Source: Hofstenia miamia (Eukaryota > Xenacoelomorpha > Acoela > Hofsteniidae). Taken from it: 64,000 nt of DNA. Where the stretch lies: the NCBI GenBank assembly GCA_900660155.1, contig CABFPE010000197.1:434329-498328 (forward strand), read 5' to 3'. The notes under the pieces were generated by a model, which made no database searches, was not told the origin of the DNA, and was given only the letters and a program-made list of their open reading frames with translations. The position numbers were made by a program, and so were the translations under genes. This document shows, piece after piece, positions 49,797 through 61,700 of the stretch (position 1 is its first letter; each line of letters starts with the position of its first letter).

Positions 49797-50275
49797 GACA
49801 CAGAGGAAGATTCTGGGATACCATAGGAGATGCAAATACAAACTACCCCATTACCATAGGAACTGCCATCCTTTGTGATAAAGTCAAACTAACCAGCATT
49901 TAAACCCATGTGGAATGGAATAACCTCTTATGTATACACCTGCCATGTATTGAACCACCTCTCATCTTCCTGTCCTGGCAAGTAAAGAAAGGGCAAAAGA
50001 AATTCTCCTCTCACTTACCTGACAAACTTAATTATGTGAGCACCAGCATAGAAGTGAAACAACTGAGCCAAACACCTGAGTATAAGGCAGTGCATGAAAA
50101 ACTTCTTCAAGGCAGAAATCCCAAGAGCGTTTTTATCAAAGGAAAACTTACCATCAAAGACATTTTCAAGAAGTTGCAACCCTTATATGAACATTTAAGG
50201 AAATTTGGGGACAAGATAGTACAAATGAACCCATGGGTACTCATCCTTTTTCAGGCTGCTGGAGATTTAATGTAG

Positions 50276-51773
50276 ATCAATAACATAGAAATGATAACCA
50301 GATTTTATGATGTCACAAAGTGAAGTGAGATCATTACCATGTTACATGTAGACATGTCTGATCCATAGGAGATGACACTTCAACAAGTTACCAAATTCTG
50401 CTTACTGTTTGTGGGCCAAATGATTTGAATGAGGTAACTAAGAAAGGACCTTAGAGAATATTTGATTTATTTTTATTTATTTGGGTATTTTTGTTCTACT
50501 GTAATTGTGGTGACATGACTATGACATAGGATTAATTTGAATAATTTCAAGGGTTGGTTCTTAAATCTTTCAAGTCATAATCTTATAGCTGTCAGAATTT
50601 ATTTCCAGCTGTCAGAAAAAGATGTAACTATGGAAATTACTTTTAGCCAATAGCATTAATCAAAAAGCATTATCAATATGGCAAATAGTAAAATAATTAA
50701 AAATATGAAAATAGCTTTTGAAGTTTAAGTAATTGATTAATGTGAAACCCTTGAAAAATTTAGAAATTATATATGTAGAATGCAACTGAAATGTTATTTT
50801 AATGCCTTTCTCATATAGTTACTTTTTAACTAGATGTCTCTTAAGCAATTTCCCAATTAAGCTCATTTTGGACAAAAACAACTCTGACAGTTGTAAGATA
50901 AATTCTGACAGCCATAAGATTATGAATTGACAGATTTAAGAACCAACCAAATTCAAGAGCAGTTTTAAATACTAATAATGTTGTCCCCTCAATCAGTGCT
51001 ATACATGTAATTGCTCATTTAAATTTGTGTAGAAAATTGAATGTTTGACTTTGTAAACAAAGACCTGGTAGTTATTTTTACTTTGTATAAATACTGAGAA
51101 ACCATTGTTGAAGAGTTGAAATTAATTGCATTTCACTGTAACTGTGTTTGCTTTTCTATACATTTTTTAGTATATATTTAACCTGAGGGTTACAATAATT
51201 GCTTAAGTTTCCAGTAACAATTTGGGTTTTACTCCTCTGAACTAGGAAAAAATTACTTGTTCCTAGACAAAGGCAGCCTAAATCATGGAATGCATTAGGA
51301 TATGGATACAGCTATGAGTAGGTATAACAAACCTTTCTTTCAAAAGCAACCTGAACAGACACCTATAATTGATTACACTGTGATTAAATTATGCTGTTGG
51401 CTAGCATGAAAGCATTGTAATTACATGCTATTTATATATGAGCTGAGAGATAAGAGAATGTTGAGGTGTTTATTGAGATAGATAATAACATGTGATACAA
51501 ATAGGGTAGCACTGTTCAAACAAGTTTCCAGACCTCTCACCTTGGTTATCACTTTGGCTTGATGCCATATGAATTGCTCATCCCAGATATTTTGTTCTTC
51601 TGCTTAGTGGATCTAAACAGTTACTAGTTACATGGATGAATTACTGATGTTTTCTATAGATTATTTTTCATTAGAATCAGGGCTGCTCTACATGATGGTC
51701 ACTTTTGCAACCTTCTGCCATGACATTAAGTTCCTCAGTAGTGTTAACCCTAGTGCACACAACTGATTCAACA
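50276..51773 (+). mobile_element. 3' LTR of the gypsy-type element (left edge uncertain)
   Basis: 50,949-51,773 aligns to the two 5' LTR parts (24,399-24,899 and 40,902-41,617). It ends in CA at 51,773. A MITE occupies 50,552-50,948. Where the LTR starts, between about 50,276 and 50,540, could not be fixed because the 5' counterpart is lost. Confidence 0.7.
50552..50948. mobile_element. GGTTGGTT MITE within the 3' LTR
   Basis: 397 bp, same family as at 41,009. Flanks AATTTCAAG / AAATTCAAG are a nine-base duplication with one change. Its right-hand junction is shared with the fragment at 24,374-24,398, so this insertion is older than the last retrotransposition or duplication of the LTR. Confidence 0.9.
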
Positions 51774-52278
51774 ATATTTGCAGTACTATATTCTTATTTG
51801 ATATATGCAAATTCTACTATACTTAGAATTAAGTATTCAAAATTTAATCAAAATTAAGTTTTTAAAATTTCGAGTACTCTAAAACTTTGAATAAAATAAT
51901 AAATATGTTTTGGAGCTTCAAATACTTGGGATATTTTTAATTAAGTAGTTTTGTCAAAAATTTTGTCAAATATGATTTTACAGTATTTGACAAATTAAAT
52001 GCAATAATCCATCTAAATCTAAACTAAACTAAATTAAAATTTAGTATATTTGATATTTACCATTAACAGTTGTTGACTCAAGACACTGTAATTTAGAATT
52101 TCATTGGAATTTTTTTTCACTCTGCTCAAAACTAAACGAAATATCTACATTGGAAAGAAAATTTGATTTTAGTTTTAGTACTTTACTTACGCACACAGAG
52201 ATTTCAACTATTAAATTTAAATTTCGTGCTTTCTTGAATTTTTGTAATATAATTTTTTTTCTTGCAGATGAGTACTCA
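51774..52278 (+). other. 4E-BP upstream sequence and truncated exon start (first assembly copy)
   Basis: AT-rich non-coding DNA ending CTTGCAG-ATGAGTACTCA and cut by N at 52,279. The same bases occur at 53,855-54,359, where exon 1 of 4E-BP continues normally. Confidence 0.85.
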
Positions 52279-52279
52279 N

Positions 52280-54359
52280 GGAAATTTGGGGACAAGATAG
52301 TACAAATGAACCCATGGGTACTCATCCTTTTTCAGGCTGCTGGAGATTTAATGTAGATCAATAACATAGAAATGATAACCAGATTTTATGATGTCACAAA
52401 GTGAAGTGAGATCATTACCATGTTACATGTAGACATGTCTGATCCATAGGAGATGACACTTCAACAAGTTACCAAATTCTGCTTACTGTTTGTGGGCCAA
52501 ATGATTTGAATGAGGTAACTAAGAAAGGACCTTAGAGAATATTTGATTTATTTTTATTTATTTGGGTATTTTTGTTCTACTGTAATTGTGGTGACATGAC
52601 TATGACATAGGATTAATTTGAATAATTTCAAGGGTTGGTTCTTAAATCTTTCAAGTCATAATCTTATAGCTGTCAGAATTTATTTCCAGCTGTCAGAAAA
52701 AGATGTAACTATGGAAATTACTTTTAGCCAATAGCATTAATCAAAAAGCATTATCAATATGGCAAATAGTAAAATAATTAAAAATATGAAAATAGCTTTT
52801 GAAGTTTAAGTAATTGATTAATGTGAAACCCTTGAAAAATTTAGAAATTATATATGTAGAATGCAACTGAAATGTTATTTTAATGCCTTTCTCATATAGT
52901 TACTTTTTAACTAGATGTCTCTTAAGCAATTTCCCAATTAAGCTCATTTTGGACAAAAACAACTCTGACAGTTGTAAGATAAATTCTGACAGCCATAAGA
53001 TTATGAATTGACAGATTTAAGAACCAACCAAATTCAAGAGCAGTTTTAAATACTAATAATGTTGTCCCCTCAATCAGTGCTATACATGTAATTGCTCATT
53101 TAAATTTGTGTAGAAAATTGAATGTTTGACTTTGTAAACAAAGACCTGGTAGTTATTTTTACTTTGTATAAATACTGAGAAACCATTGTTGAAGAGTTGA
53201 AATTAATTGCATTTCACTGTAACTGTGTTTGCTTTTCTATACATTTTTTAGTATATATTTAACCTGAGGGTTACAATAATTGCTTAAGTTTCCAGTAACA
53301 ATTTGGGTTTTACTCCTCTGAACTAGGAAAAAATTACTTGTTCCTAGACAAAGGCAGCCTAAATCATGGAATGCATTAGGATATGGATACAGCTATGAGT
53401 AGGTATAACAAACCTTTCTTTCAAAAGCAACCTGAACAGACACCTATAATTGATTACACTGTGATTAAATTATGCTGTTGGCTAGCATGAAAGCATTGTA
53501 ATTACATGCTATTTATATATGAGCTGAGAGATAAGAGAATGTTGAGGTGTTTATTGAGATAGATAATAACATGTGATACAAATAGGGTAGCACTGTTCAA
53601 ACAAGTTTCCAGACCTCTCACCTTGGTTATCACTTTGGCTTGATGCCATATGAATTGCTCATCCCAGATATTTTGTTCTTCTGCTTAGTGGATCTAAACA
53701 GTTACTAGTTACATGGATGAATTACTGATGTTTTCTATAGATTATTTTTCATTAGAATCAGGGCTGCTCTACATGATGGTCACTTTTGCAACCTTCTGCC
53801 ATGACATTAAGTTCCTCAGTAGTGTTAACCCTAGTGCACACAACTGATTCAACAATATTTGCAGTACTATATTCTTATTTGATATATGCAAATTCTACTA
53901 TACTTAGAATTAAGTATTCAAAATTTAATCAAAATTAAGTTTTTAAAATTTCGAGTACTCTAAAACTTTGAAAAAAATAATAAATATGTTTTGGAGCTTC
54001 AAATACTTGGGATATTTTTAATTAAGTAGTTTTGTCAAAAATTTTGTCAAATATGATTTTACAGTATTTGACAAATTAAATGCAATAATCCATCTAAATC
54101 TAAACTAAACTAAATTAAAATTTAGTATATTTGATATTTACCATTAACAGTTGTTGACTCAAGACACTGTAATTTAGAATTTCATTGGAATTTTTTTTCA
54201 CTCTGCTCAAAACTAAACGAAATATCTACATTGGAAAGAAAATTTGATTTTAGTTTTAGTACTTTACTTACGCACACAGAGATTTCAACTATTAAATTTA
54301 AATTTCGTGCTTTCTTGAATTTTTGTAATATAATTTTTTTTCTTGCAGATGAGTACTCA
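52280..54359. repeat. 2,080-bp block repeated across a single N (probable false duplication)
   Basis: Matches 50,199-52,278 at a constant offset of 2,081; I noticed only one difference (AATAAAATAATAAAT against AAAAAAATAATAAAT). It contains the end of the gypsy-type internal region, the LTR with its MITE (52,633-53,029) and the start of 4E-BP exon 1. Confidence 0.92.
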
Positions 54360-57135
54360 GCCTCAAAATATTCGTGTAAAGTATTATCAAAATGAATCAG
54401 AATTACCTCATGATATTTCACAAAGTGTTGGTGGAACAATATATGGTACTACACCCGGAGGTAAGTGATTTATTTAATATTAAGAAAGTTTAGCTTCTAC
54501 GAAGCATTCCTATATAGGCTATTCGTTTCTATAATCATTTCGTTTGTTTTATTGAGCAATGTTGGCTCTAGTTCTATTGTAGAAATTCAAAATTTAATTA
54601 TTTCACAATTCTCAGTCTTGTATCAAATAGCAACTATTATTATTGTTAATTTTCATACATTGTGTATAATAAATTGCCAATTGGAACCATTAAAATTTTT
54701 AAAGCATTCGCATAGCGCATGCTTTTTGTTTTGCAATTTTATTGTACACATTGAATGTATCTAATTCATCTAAGATTTATTCATTTATTCTTGTTTAAAT
54801 CCATGAAGTGGGGAAGTTGCAGAATAGTGCCACGTGGACAAAATAACCACTATTACAGGGTAAAAAACTGAGAAATGCAATAAATGCATAGAAAGTTTAA
54901 AAAATAATTGATGTAGAGCGATAACTTTACATAATTAACCAAATTCGTAGCACTGGTATTTTTGAAAAATAAAATGATAATTGATAACAAAGCAAAGATA
55001 TTTGACTTTAAAATGTTTAAATATAAAAGTATAAGAACGGAAATAGTTAAATTTCATAATGCGGTTTCAGACTTGAAAATCGGGTGGCAATATTAAATGA
55101 AGGAGTGTAAGAAAATAAAGCTTAAATATACACTACATTATTTATTATTAAAATTATAAAGCTATATATATAAGAAAATCAAGTTACATTAACTCGAGCA
55201 GTGATAATTCCACAAAGTATGACATAAAAAACAAATTTAACAAAAAACTAATTGATCCAATATTTCTTACCTAAAAAATATCCCCCTATAGAATTTCACT
55301 ACGGTTTACTGAAAGCATATTTTTTAGCTTAAAGTTGTAAAAATTTAACTTTCAGTTGTTATATTTTTATATTTAGACATTTTAAAGTCAAATTTTGTTT
55401 TTTATCAATTCAATTATCATGTTATCTTTCATAAATACTTACCGCGTTGTACGAATTTGGTTAATTATGTAAAGTTATCGGTCTATATCAATTAGTTTTT
55501 ATGCATTTTATTGCATTTTTATAGTTTTTTTACCCTCTAATAGTGTTTATTTTGTTCGCCTGCTCCGCGTGTCACTATTCTGCACCTTCGCTTCATGAAG
55601 TAATTAAAATTTACTTTTTTCCAAACTTTTGCACGTTTAGTTGCCTTAAATCGATTAGATTTTCGTTAAGATACTGCTCAATTAGAAATGCAATATTGGT
55701 GTTGGGCATTAGATCGTATGCATTTTCGTTTAGATTGTCTTTAATTTGAAATCATTTTTTCATCTGCAAATGCAAAGATTGCCAAATGTTAGTTCTTGGC
55801 TGATTTATCCGTTACAGATAAGTGTGATAAATGAATCATTCATACTTTTCTTAAAGCATTTGCTTGATAATCGAATCGAAATTGTCAATACAAACTGTCC
55901 CAAGAAAATGCAATCTCACTAGTCTTTCCTGTGATATTGCTGATCTTAAATTATTTTCATTATTTTTTAATTTTGGGAAGCTCCGTATAATCGCAACTGC
56001 AGGAAACTCTAGAGAAAATCGAATAAGAAACAAGGAAATTTTGATAGTAAACCAACGCTTAAAAAATTAAAAAATATTCATGCAGCGAATGAACAAACTG
56101 TCACATAACTCTTCAAGCATCTTTTCGTCAAAGCCTTGGAATAGCACCTCGATTTTTGAATGTAAATTTCAAGTTCTTTATGCACAATTACTGGGTGACA
56201 ATAGGTTCATGGTAAAAAAGTTTTGCCTACTTTCCCCTTCCCTCAAACGCTTTTTAAATTAATAGTAATATCAACAAATGATAGAAATAGTTTAACTTGT
56301 AAATAAATCTTTTACAATCAACTACACTAAAGGAAATAATAAATATATTGCATGCACTATAGATCTAGAATTATTGATGTTATCTTGCGTTGCTTGTTAA
56401 GTAACTTTTCTATGTTTGCAGTTTTAATAAAAGTGTTTTCACCAATTTTATGTTTTGATCTTAGTAATACCTTAAAAATTTTTTCCTTGATTTCATGGTG
56501 ATGTAAGTAAATTTCAGAATTTAAATGTCCTCTTGTGTTCTTACACCCTTGTTCCCAGATGTTTCTTAGTTTCCCCGATGTATAATTTATTGCATTCATT
56601 ACATTCATATTGATAAATTACAGAAAAACTAATTTCTTAGGTATAAGATCTTTGTTGTTGATCTTCTTTGTTGCAAAGCTGGGGACAATTTTGGTGAATC
56701 TTAATTTGGTGTTCAATATTTTCAATATACTGGAGAAATATTATCATTGCCTGCTTCATGAAGTTGTTCCTTGTTACTTTCTGTAAACATCTTGGTTGAA
56801 TATTTTTTAATAAGTTTAATGAGATTTCGAAAATTTTATCTTTTGCATTTGTTAGATGAATCTTGTTAACAAGTCGTTGGCAAATAATTAACTTTTTTGG
56901 AATGTATTTAAGTAAATTATTTATTTACCGCATTTGTCATACTGACGATGATTCCTAGTAATCCAACCCGGACTAAATGCAAAAAACTTACATTTGGTGG
57001 GAATCGCATTTTTAAATTAAATTTAAATGTATTTACCAAGGGGTAGGTAAATTAAAGAGACACTACCCTGCGACATTTTAAAAATGTATATTTGGAAACG
57101 CTGTCATGATGTTTTTAAAAAACGTTTAGCGGGAG

Positions 57136-57173
<38 letters not shown>

Positions 57174-59007
57174 CGGATGTGAAAAATTGGAATTTTCCGC
57201 CAGAATTTTCCTAATCCCAATGGATCGAATTTTTTGCGCCTTTTCATGATACACGAATTGCGTTAAGACTGTTAATATATATTTTATTAAGGATTCGTAT
57301 TCAGACTACTCCTTGGAATTTCGCTTTTTTCATCTTTATTATTGATTCTTAAATGCTTGTTTCTATGGTTATTTTTCATTAATTTTGATTTAGGAACAAA
57401 GATAATGTACTCGAGAAATTCACTCCTGGCTATGAAAGATAGTCCTCTTGCAAGAAGTCCTCCTCGGTTGAATAATATCCCTGAAGAAATTATTAAAAAC
57501 AATGTAGAAAAACCTAATTCTGAACCACGACTTCACAATTCAGAGGAATGTAACGGTGGTGGGTAATTTTTATTTCGTTGTTTTTAAAACTATGTATACA
57601 GGGATAGATTATTTTTTTATTAAAATATACCAAAATACTTTCGAAAATATATGAATGCTTTACAAAGTTTTATTGCAGTAGCAGAACCAAATATGCTTGA
57701 GATTGTCTTTTAGGCCTTGACATCTCTCCTAGTGAACATGACAATACATTAAAAGCCTTTTTCGTAATTACTATTGAGAATGGATGCTTTCTTCACAGCT
57801 ATACAAATTTTATGGATCAGCTCGGAGTGGGAATCTTCACATTAATAGTATTGACATTTTCGAGGCCTTCATTTTTTGCGATTGAGCTTTCGATCTTTCA
57901 TGTTTCATGTGTGATTGACGCTAGATTTTACTTTTTAGTGTATTTCTGCTAGTGTTTTGCATTCAGTTAGGTACACTACAGAGTTAGTTTTGCCTTTTGC
58001 AAAATAGTACAAAATAGTAAAATTTCATACAAAAGTCGTAGTGAGAATCTTCGTATTAATTTTTTGAATGAAAGGTTTGCGTTGTGTTTGCACTCGCTAT
58101 CTATTACTTGTAATATAATGAATGCGCAAAAACATTCTAGAAATATTGCTCCATTTACGTTTCATCAAAAAATCTATACTTCGGCGATTTCTTCAGACAG
58201 TAATATAAGTCCTTGTCATCATAAAATAATTTTTTGAATAACAATTCATAATGGATTCTGACATTTGTGTTTTGTCATAATCAAATTTCAAGAAACCAAA
58301 TGTTAAGACATTTTTCGTTTGACATTTTTACACGAAAGCATATGCTATAATTTATTCGGCGTCATTAGATACATTAACCTTTATGATCAACACGATATGT
58401 TAGTGCACAATAATAACTTGGTGTTGTTTGAATAGATCTTACAATATGATAAATTTATTTACTGTTTATTATTGGAAATGTGTGTACATTATTCTCTGTA
58501 AAGTATATCAATCAAAGTTTCAATTATAAATTGTAAAGGTGGTGTTTGTTGTTTCAAACATCATTCAACTGCGTGATCTCTGTTTTTCGATGTACTCTTG
58601 AAATTTGGAAGATGTTTGTTAGGCATTCCGTTCAATTTAATTCTTAGTTATCAGTTTTTTTATTAACTTTTTATTATCTATCCAATTCTTGTAATAAAAA
58701 AACATTTTGTTTGAAGATTTGTCATCTAAGTACTGGGATGTATGGGCGGAGAAAAAATTTTTTCTGCTATATCACGTTGCATTTTAGTATTTTTCTATCC
58801 TAATTCCTGATATGAATGACACGGGTTATTGAATTTATTCATAGGAATAGATGGATTAATATGGTTTTAGCTCGTCTGAACAGATTATTATTTCAATTGA
58901 TATCTGAACTTTGTTTATTTAGTTTTCATTTTAGTCAAAATCCCATTTTAGTTACATCCGAAAAAGTAAACGATGCAGGCGATGATATGTTTGAGATGGA
59001 AACGTAG
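54349..59007 (+). CDS. EIF4EBP: eIF4E-binding protein (4E-BP), three coding exons
   Basis: Represses cap-dependent translation by binding eIF4E; TORC1 phosphorylation releases it. Exons 54,349-54,460, 57,394-57,562 and 58,935-59,007 (TAG) join in phase to 117 residues, the usual size (human 4E-BP1 has 118). Exon 1 ends in G-T-T-P-G-G, which continues into T, giving the T-T-P-G-G-T priming phosphosite. Exon 2 begins K-I-M-Y-S-R-N-S-L-L, the Y-x-x-x-x-L-phi eIF4E-binding motif, followed by D-S-P-L-A-R-S-P-P-R, equivalent to the S65/T70 region. The C-terminus F-E-M-E-T stands where the TOS motif (F-E-M-D-I in mammals) lies. The ATG directly follows a CAG acceptor with a long pyrimidine tract, so a 5' non-coding exon must lie upstream. 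Only one T-T-P-G-G-T is present, against two in mammals, and no RAIP motif is seen. A polyadenylation signal AATAAA occurs near 59,123. Confidence 0.93.
54801..55600. mobile_element. Long-inverted-repeat MITE in 4E-BP intron 1
   Basis: The first ~240 bp and the last ~260 bp are imperfect reverse complements. Shared blocks include TGCAGAATAGTG, AGGGTAAAAAA, AATGCAATAAA, ATAACTTTACATAATTAACC and TTTGACTTTAAAATGT. About 300 bp of unmatched DNA lies between the arms. It has no coding capacity. The target duplication is not clear. Confidence 0.8.
55601..56349. other. 4E-BP intron 1, nothing recognised
   Basis: AT-rich intron sequence between the inverted-repeat element and the Penelope relic; short open frames on both strands mirror each other and have no known similarity. 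Confidence 0.5.
56350..57000 (-). pseudogene. Penelope-like element relic with GIY-YIG-type region
   Basis: Minus-strand pieces: a stretch at about 56,900-56,700 resembling the sequence linking the Penelope RT to its endonuclease, then Y-Q-Y-E-C-N-E-C at about 56,600 and H-H-H-E-I near 56,500, the spacing of the C-x-x-C and His of Penelope GIY-YIG endonucleases. Broken and short. A host GIY-YIG protein is unlikely given the decay. Confidence 0.5.
57138..57170. repeat. (TA)n microsatellite
   Basis: About 16 TA units in 4E-BP intron 1, some 220 bp upstream of exon 2. Confidence 0.95.
57563..58934. other. 4E-BP intron 2
   Basis: AT-rich sequence between a GTAATT donor and a TTTTAG acceptor. 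A second acceptor 21 bases downstream (58,956) would put the C-terminus out of frame, so the first was chosen. No repeats or genes were recognised. Confidence 0.7.
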
Positions 59008-59129
59008 TGCTAAAGACTAATAGGTTTGTCTCAGGTGCATCTCTAATAGTGTTGCTTCAATTTTTATTTGGTGTTGCTTTTTAATAGTGCTGGCATTATT
59101 TTTGTACGGATTTTATCATGAAGAATAAA

Positions 59130-61700
59130 ACGAAATATATTTTTGACAATGATTTTTCTATTAATGAAACGTTTGTTTCAATAAAAACATTACCCCTTGC
59201 TCAACTAGTTGATCACAGATTGCGAAGCAAACAAAAATGTTGATAAGATTGCAAATTTTTCCAATACTTTAATTGATGCCTATTCAGCTCAGCTACTAAA
59301 TTTAACGGAAAATACGTTTAGTTTTTCATATTAATAAAATTAAATGCACATACCGTTTCTAGTTTACATGGCAAATAGCTTATGAAAAATAAAAAGGAAG
59401 GTAGGGTTTTTAATAAATGATTTGTTACACAACATTTAATACTAGAATTGCCATTATTTCTTGAGATTCATTTTGCATGTAACATTTCAATTTAAAAATT
59501 ATGCAAAAGAATGAAAAAACTTTTCATATGGAAATTCAAATAGATTATCGATATTCTTGGAGGTGTATATACCTGCTGTTGTTTTAATGAATGCATACGC
59601 AAGTAAACAAAATTTTAATTTGAGTCAATTTTGACACATCTGGTACTTCTAGTGTTAATTTAAAAAACATGAAAATTTCAATAAATAATGTATTCTATCT
59701 CCATAGTTGTTAAGAACTTGTAAGAAAAGAGTTTGTCCATTCTTATTCAGATTCTACTAAAGAAAACATTTGAAGATGTTTAGTATTTTATAATTTGATC
59801 ATAAATTTGTCAATTTGTATCAACCATCATCTTGTGGATAGGTATAAATTCATGAAAAATTTCCAAAAACAGCTTTGTTTTGAATAATATTGGGGCAAAA
59901 CGGAATGAAGTAAATTTCTTACACAACAACAATTTCTTAACCGAGTGTTGCGTTCCACAGGTTCCTTAAGTCTAAATTTTGGGCGTCAATTATATCCTTA
60001 TCACATTGCTGTTGATCAGAAAAATGAGTTAGATTAAAAATGTAATCTTAGGCGTTTGAAAGCTTAACCAGCTGATGTATGTAACATATGAATGCTTCAG
60101 AAATCTTTAATTTGATTACAAAGTCATACAATGAAATACAAAAACATTTTTGTAGTTTGTTCGAGTAAACGAGAATCCATTCAACATCGGAAATCCATTC
60201 AATGTTTAAAATAGTGACTGGGAAGTGTCTAAATAACCCACTATCTGTGGTACAATGAATTTTACGTTACTTACATAATTTAGTGCCGTTTCTGGAGTCA
60301 AGTAACAAAATACATAAATTCAATGTAAAGTGCGTCAATTTTTGTAACTAAGGTGGTGTGCATACTTACATAGATACACGTACGTTAAGCTATGTTCAAC
60401 ATCACGATATGAAATCGGATACGGTACAATTTTGTAATTTTAATGCATAGAACATGAATCAGATTTACATTTAACAGCTTAAAACACCTATTCACTCCTG
60501 AAATTTGCAAATATGATACCATACAACTCATTTAATCTCTGAAAAGTTGTAAATGTTTCTCAACTTACATTTATTTTCAAATGAGATTTAAAAATAATTT
60601 AGAAATACTGTATGAGTAAAGGCATTTCAGCAATTAAAAATTCAGACATTTAATGCGGCAAATGTGACTTGATGAAATGCAAGGTCAATAATACTCATCA
60701 TTCTGATTTCAGTTGTATAGAGATTATTTTGGCATTTGGTATAATTCCTTTGCATATAGCTCACTGTTTACGGATGGCAAAAAATTCCTTTTGCTGAAAT
60801 ATTTATATTTGAACAAACTACAGCCTGTCTTAATCATTCTTTGCTACGGTTTCAAAAATCTAAAAATGTCAATCTCCTATAATGTAAAGATATAAATGCT
60901 ACAGAAGCTATATAACGAAAAATGAAAAGGTTATAATATAATTTGTCAAATAAATTGGACAGTGGCTCTTCAGAAATATGTATTTTGAACCATGAGATGG
61001 TTTATCGAAATTTAAAAACCAAAGAATATAAATTGCATTATAATATGCAAGATAACAAATTGGGTGTTGCACATCAAAGAAAGTTTGTTGAAAAATTTAC
61101 GATTAAAACGCAAAAAGGGCAAGTTTTCAATATAATGCTTTGGGTATTCTGAAGAAAAGAATGAATATGATTAGTTTTTTTGTGCAGACAAATTTCTGAA
61201 AATGCGAATTTTACGGAAGAATTGTGATTCATAGCGGTGCTAAACTTGTGGCAAGCGGAAATTTTTTTTATGAAAATACTTTCACTATCGAGAACTACTC
61301 TGAATTGCCTAATATACAAATTCAATTCGTCTTTTACACAATAATTGGAATACTACAAGTAACAATATTAAAAAATTCCTCAAAACGAATTGCTTAAAAT
61401 TTTGACAGGAGAAAATTGCGAAATGCATAAAATCTTCTTCAATTTGGTAAATCTGTATGTGTATATTTTTCAATTTTAATAATTTTGAATTAAATTTATT
61501 TTCGTATGCAATAGCATGATTATATTTTGCATTATCGCGATGGTCAATTTTTCTAAATTCATCACCATTTAAAATTTCTTACATTTTTAGCATAAACTAA
61601 ACTCCTTGTCGTAAAATAGCTATTCCATTACCTTTGTCAAAAGTTACTGCTTTAAGTTGATGTCGATGAAGAAATTCTTTCAAGATATTGATTTTCTTGT
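59130..61700. other. Intergenic, no gene recognised
   Basis: AT-rich sequence downstream of 4E-BP. Open frames at 60,713-60,895 and 60,943-61,152 are short and show no domain I know. Confidence 0.5.

Larger units (their letters stand above)
41618..50275 (+). mobile_element. gypsy (Ty3)-type LTR element, internal region, fossil
   Basis: In order: leader and gag-like sequence (about 41,880-44,450), aspartic protease (M-D-T-G-V-S-A-S near 44,660, then G-S-D-F-L-E-R-N), reverse transcriptase end (about 45,450-45,640), RNase H (V-D-C-D-T-S-A-M-A-I and S-A-L-T-W-L, 45,700-46,020), integrase (about 46,350-47,200), then about 3 kb of further former coding sequence after integrase, where some gypsy lineages have an env-like gene. 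It is heavily decayed, with many breaks throughout, and almost devoid of CpG, so clearly old. Confidence 0.8.

Noticed and set aside
52150-52356. ORF running through N at 52,279 into retroelement sequence
   Set aside because: It bridges an assembly join, not a real gene fusion.
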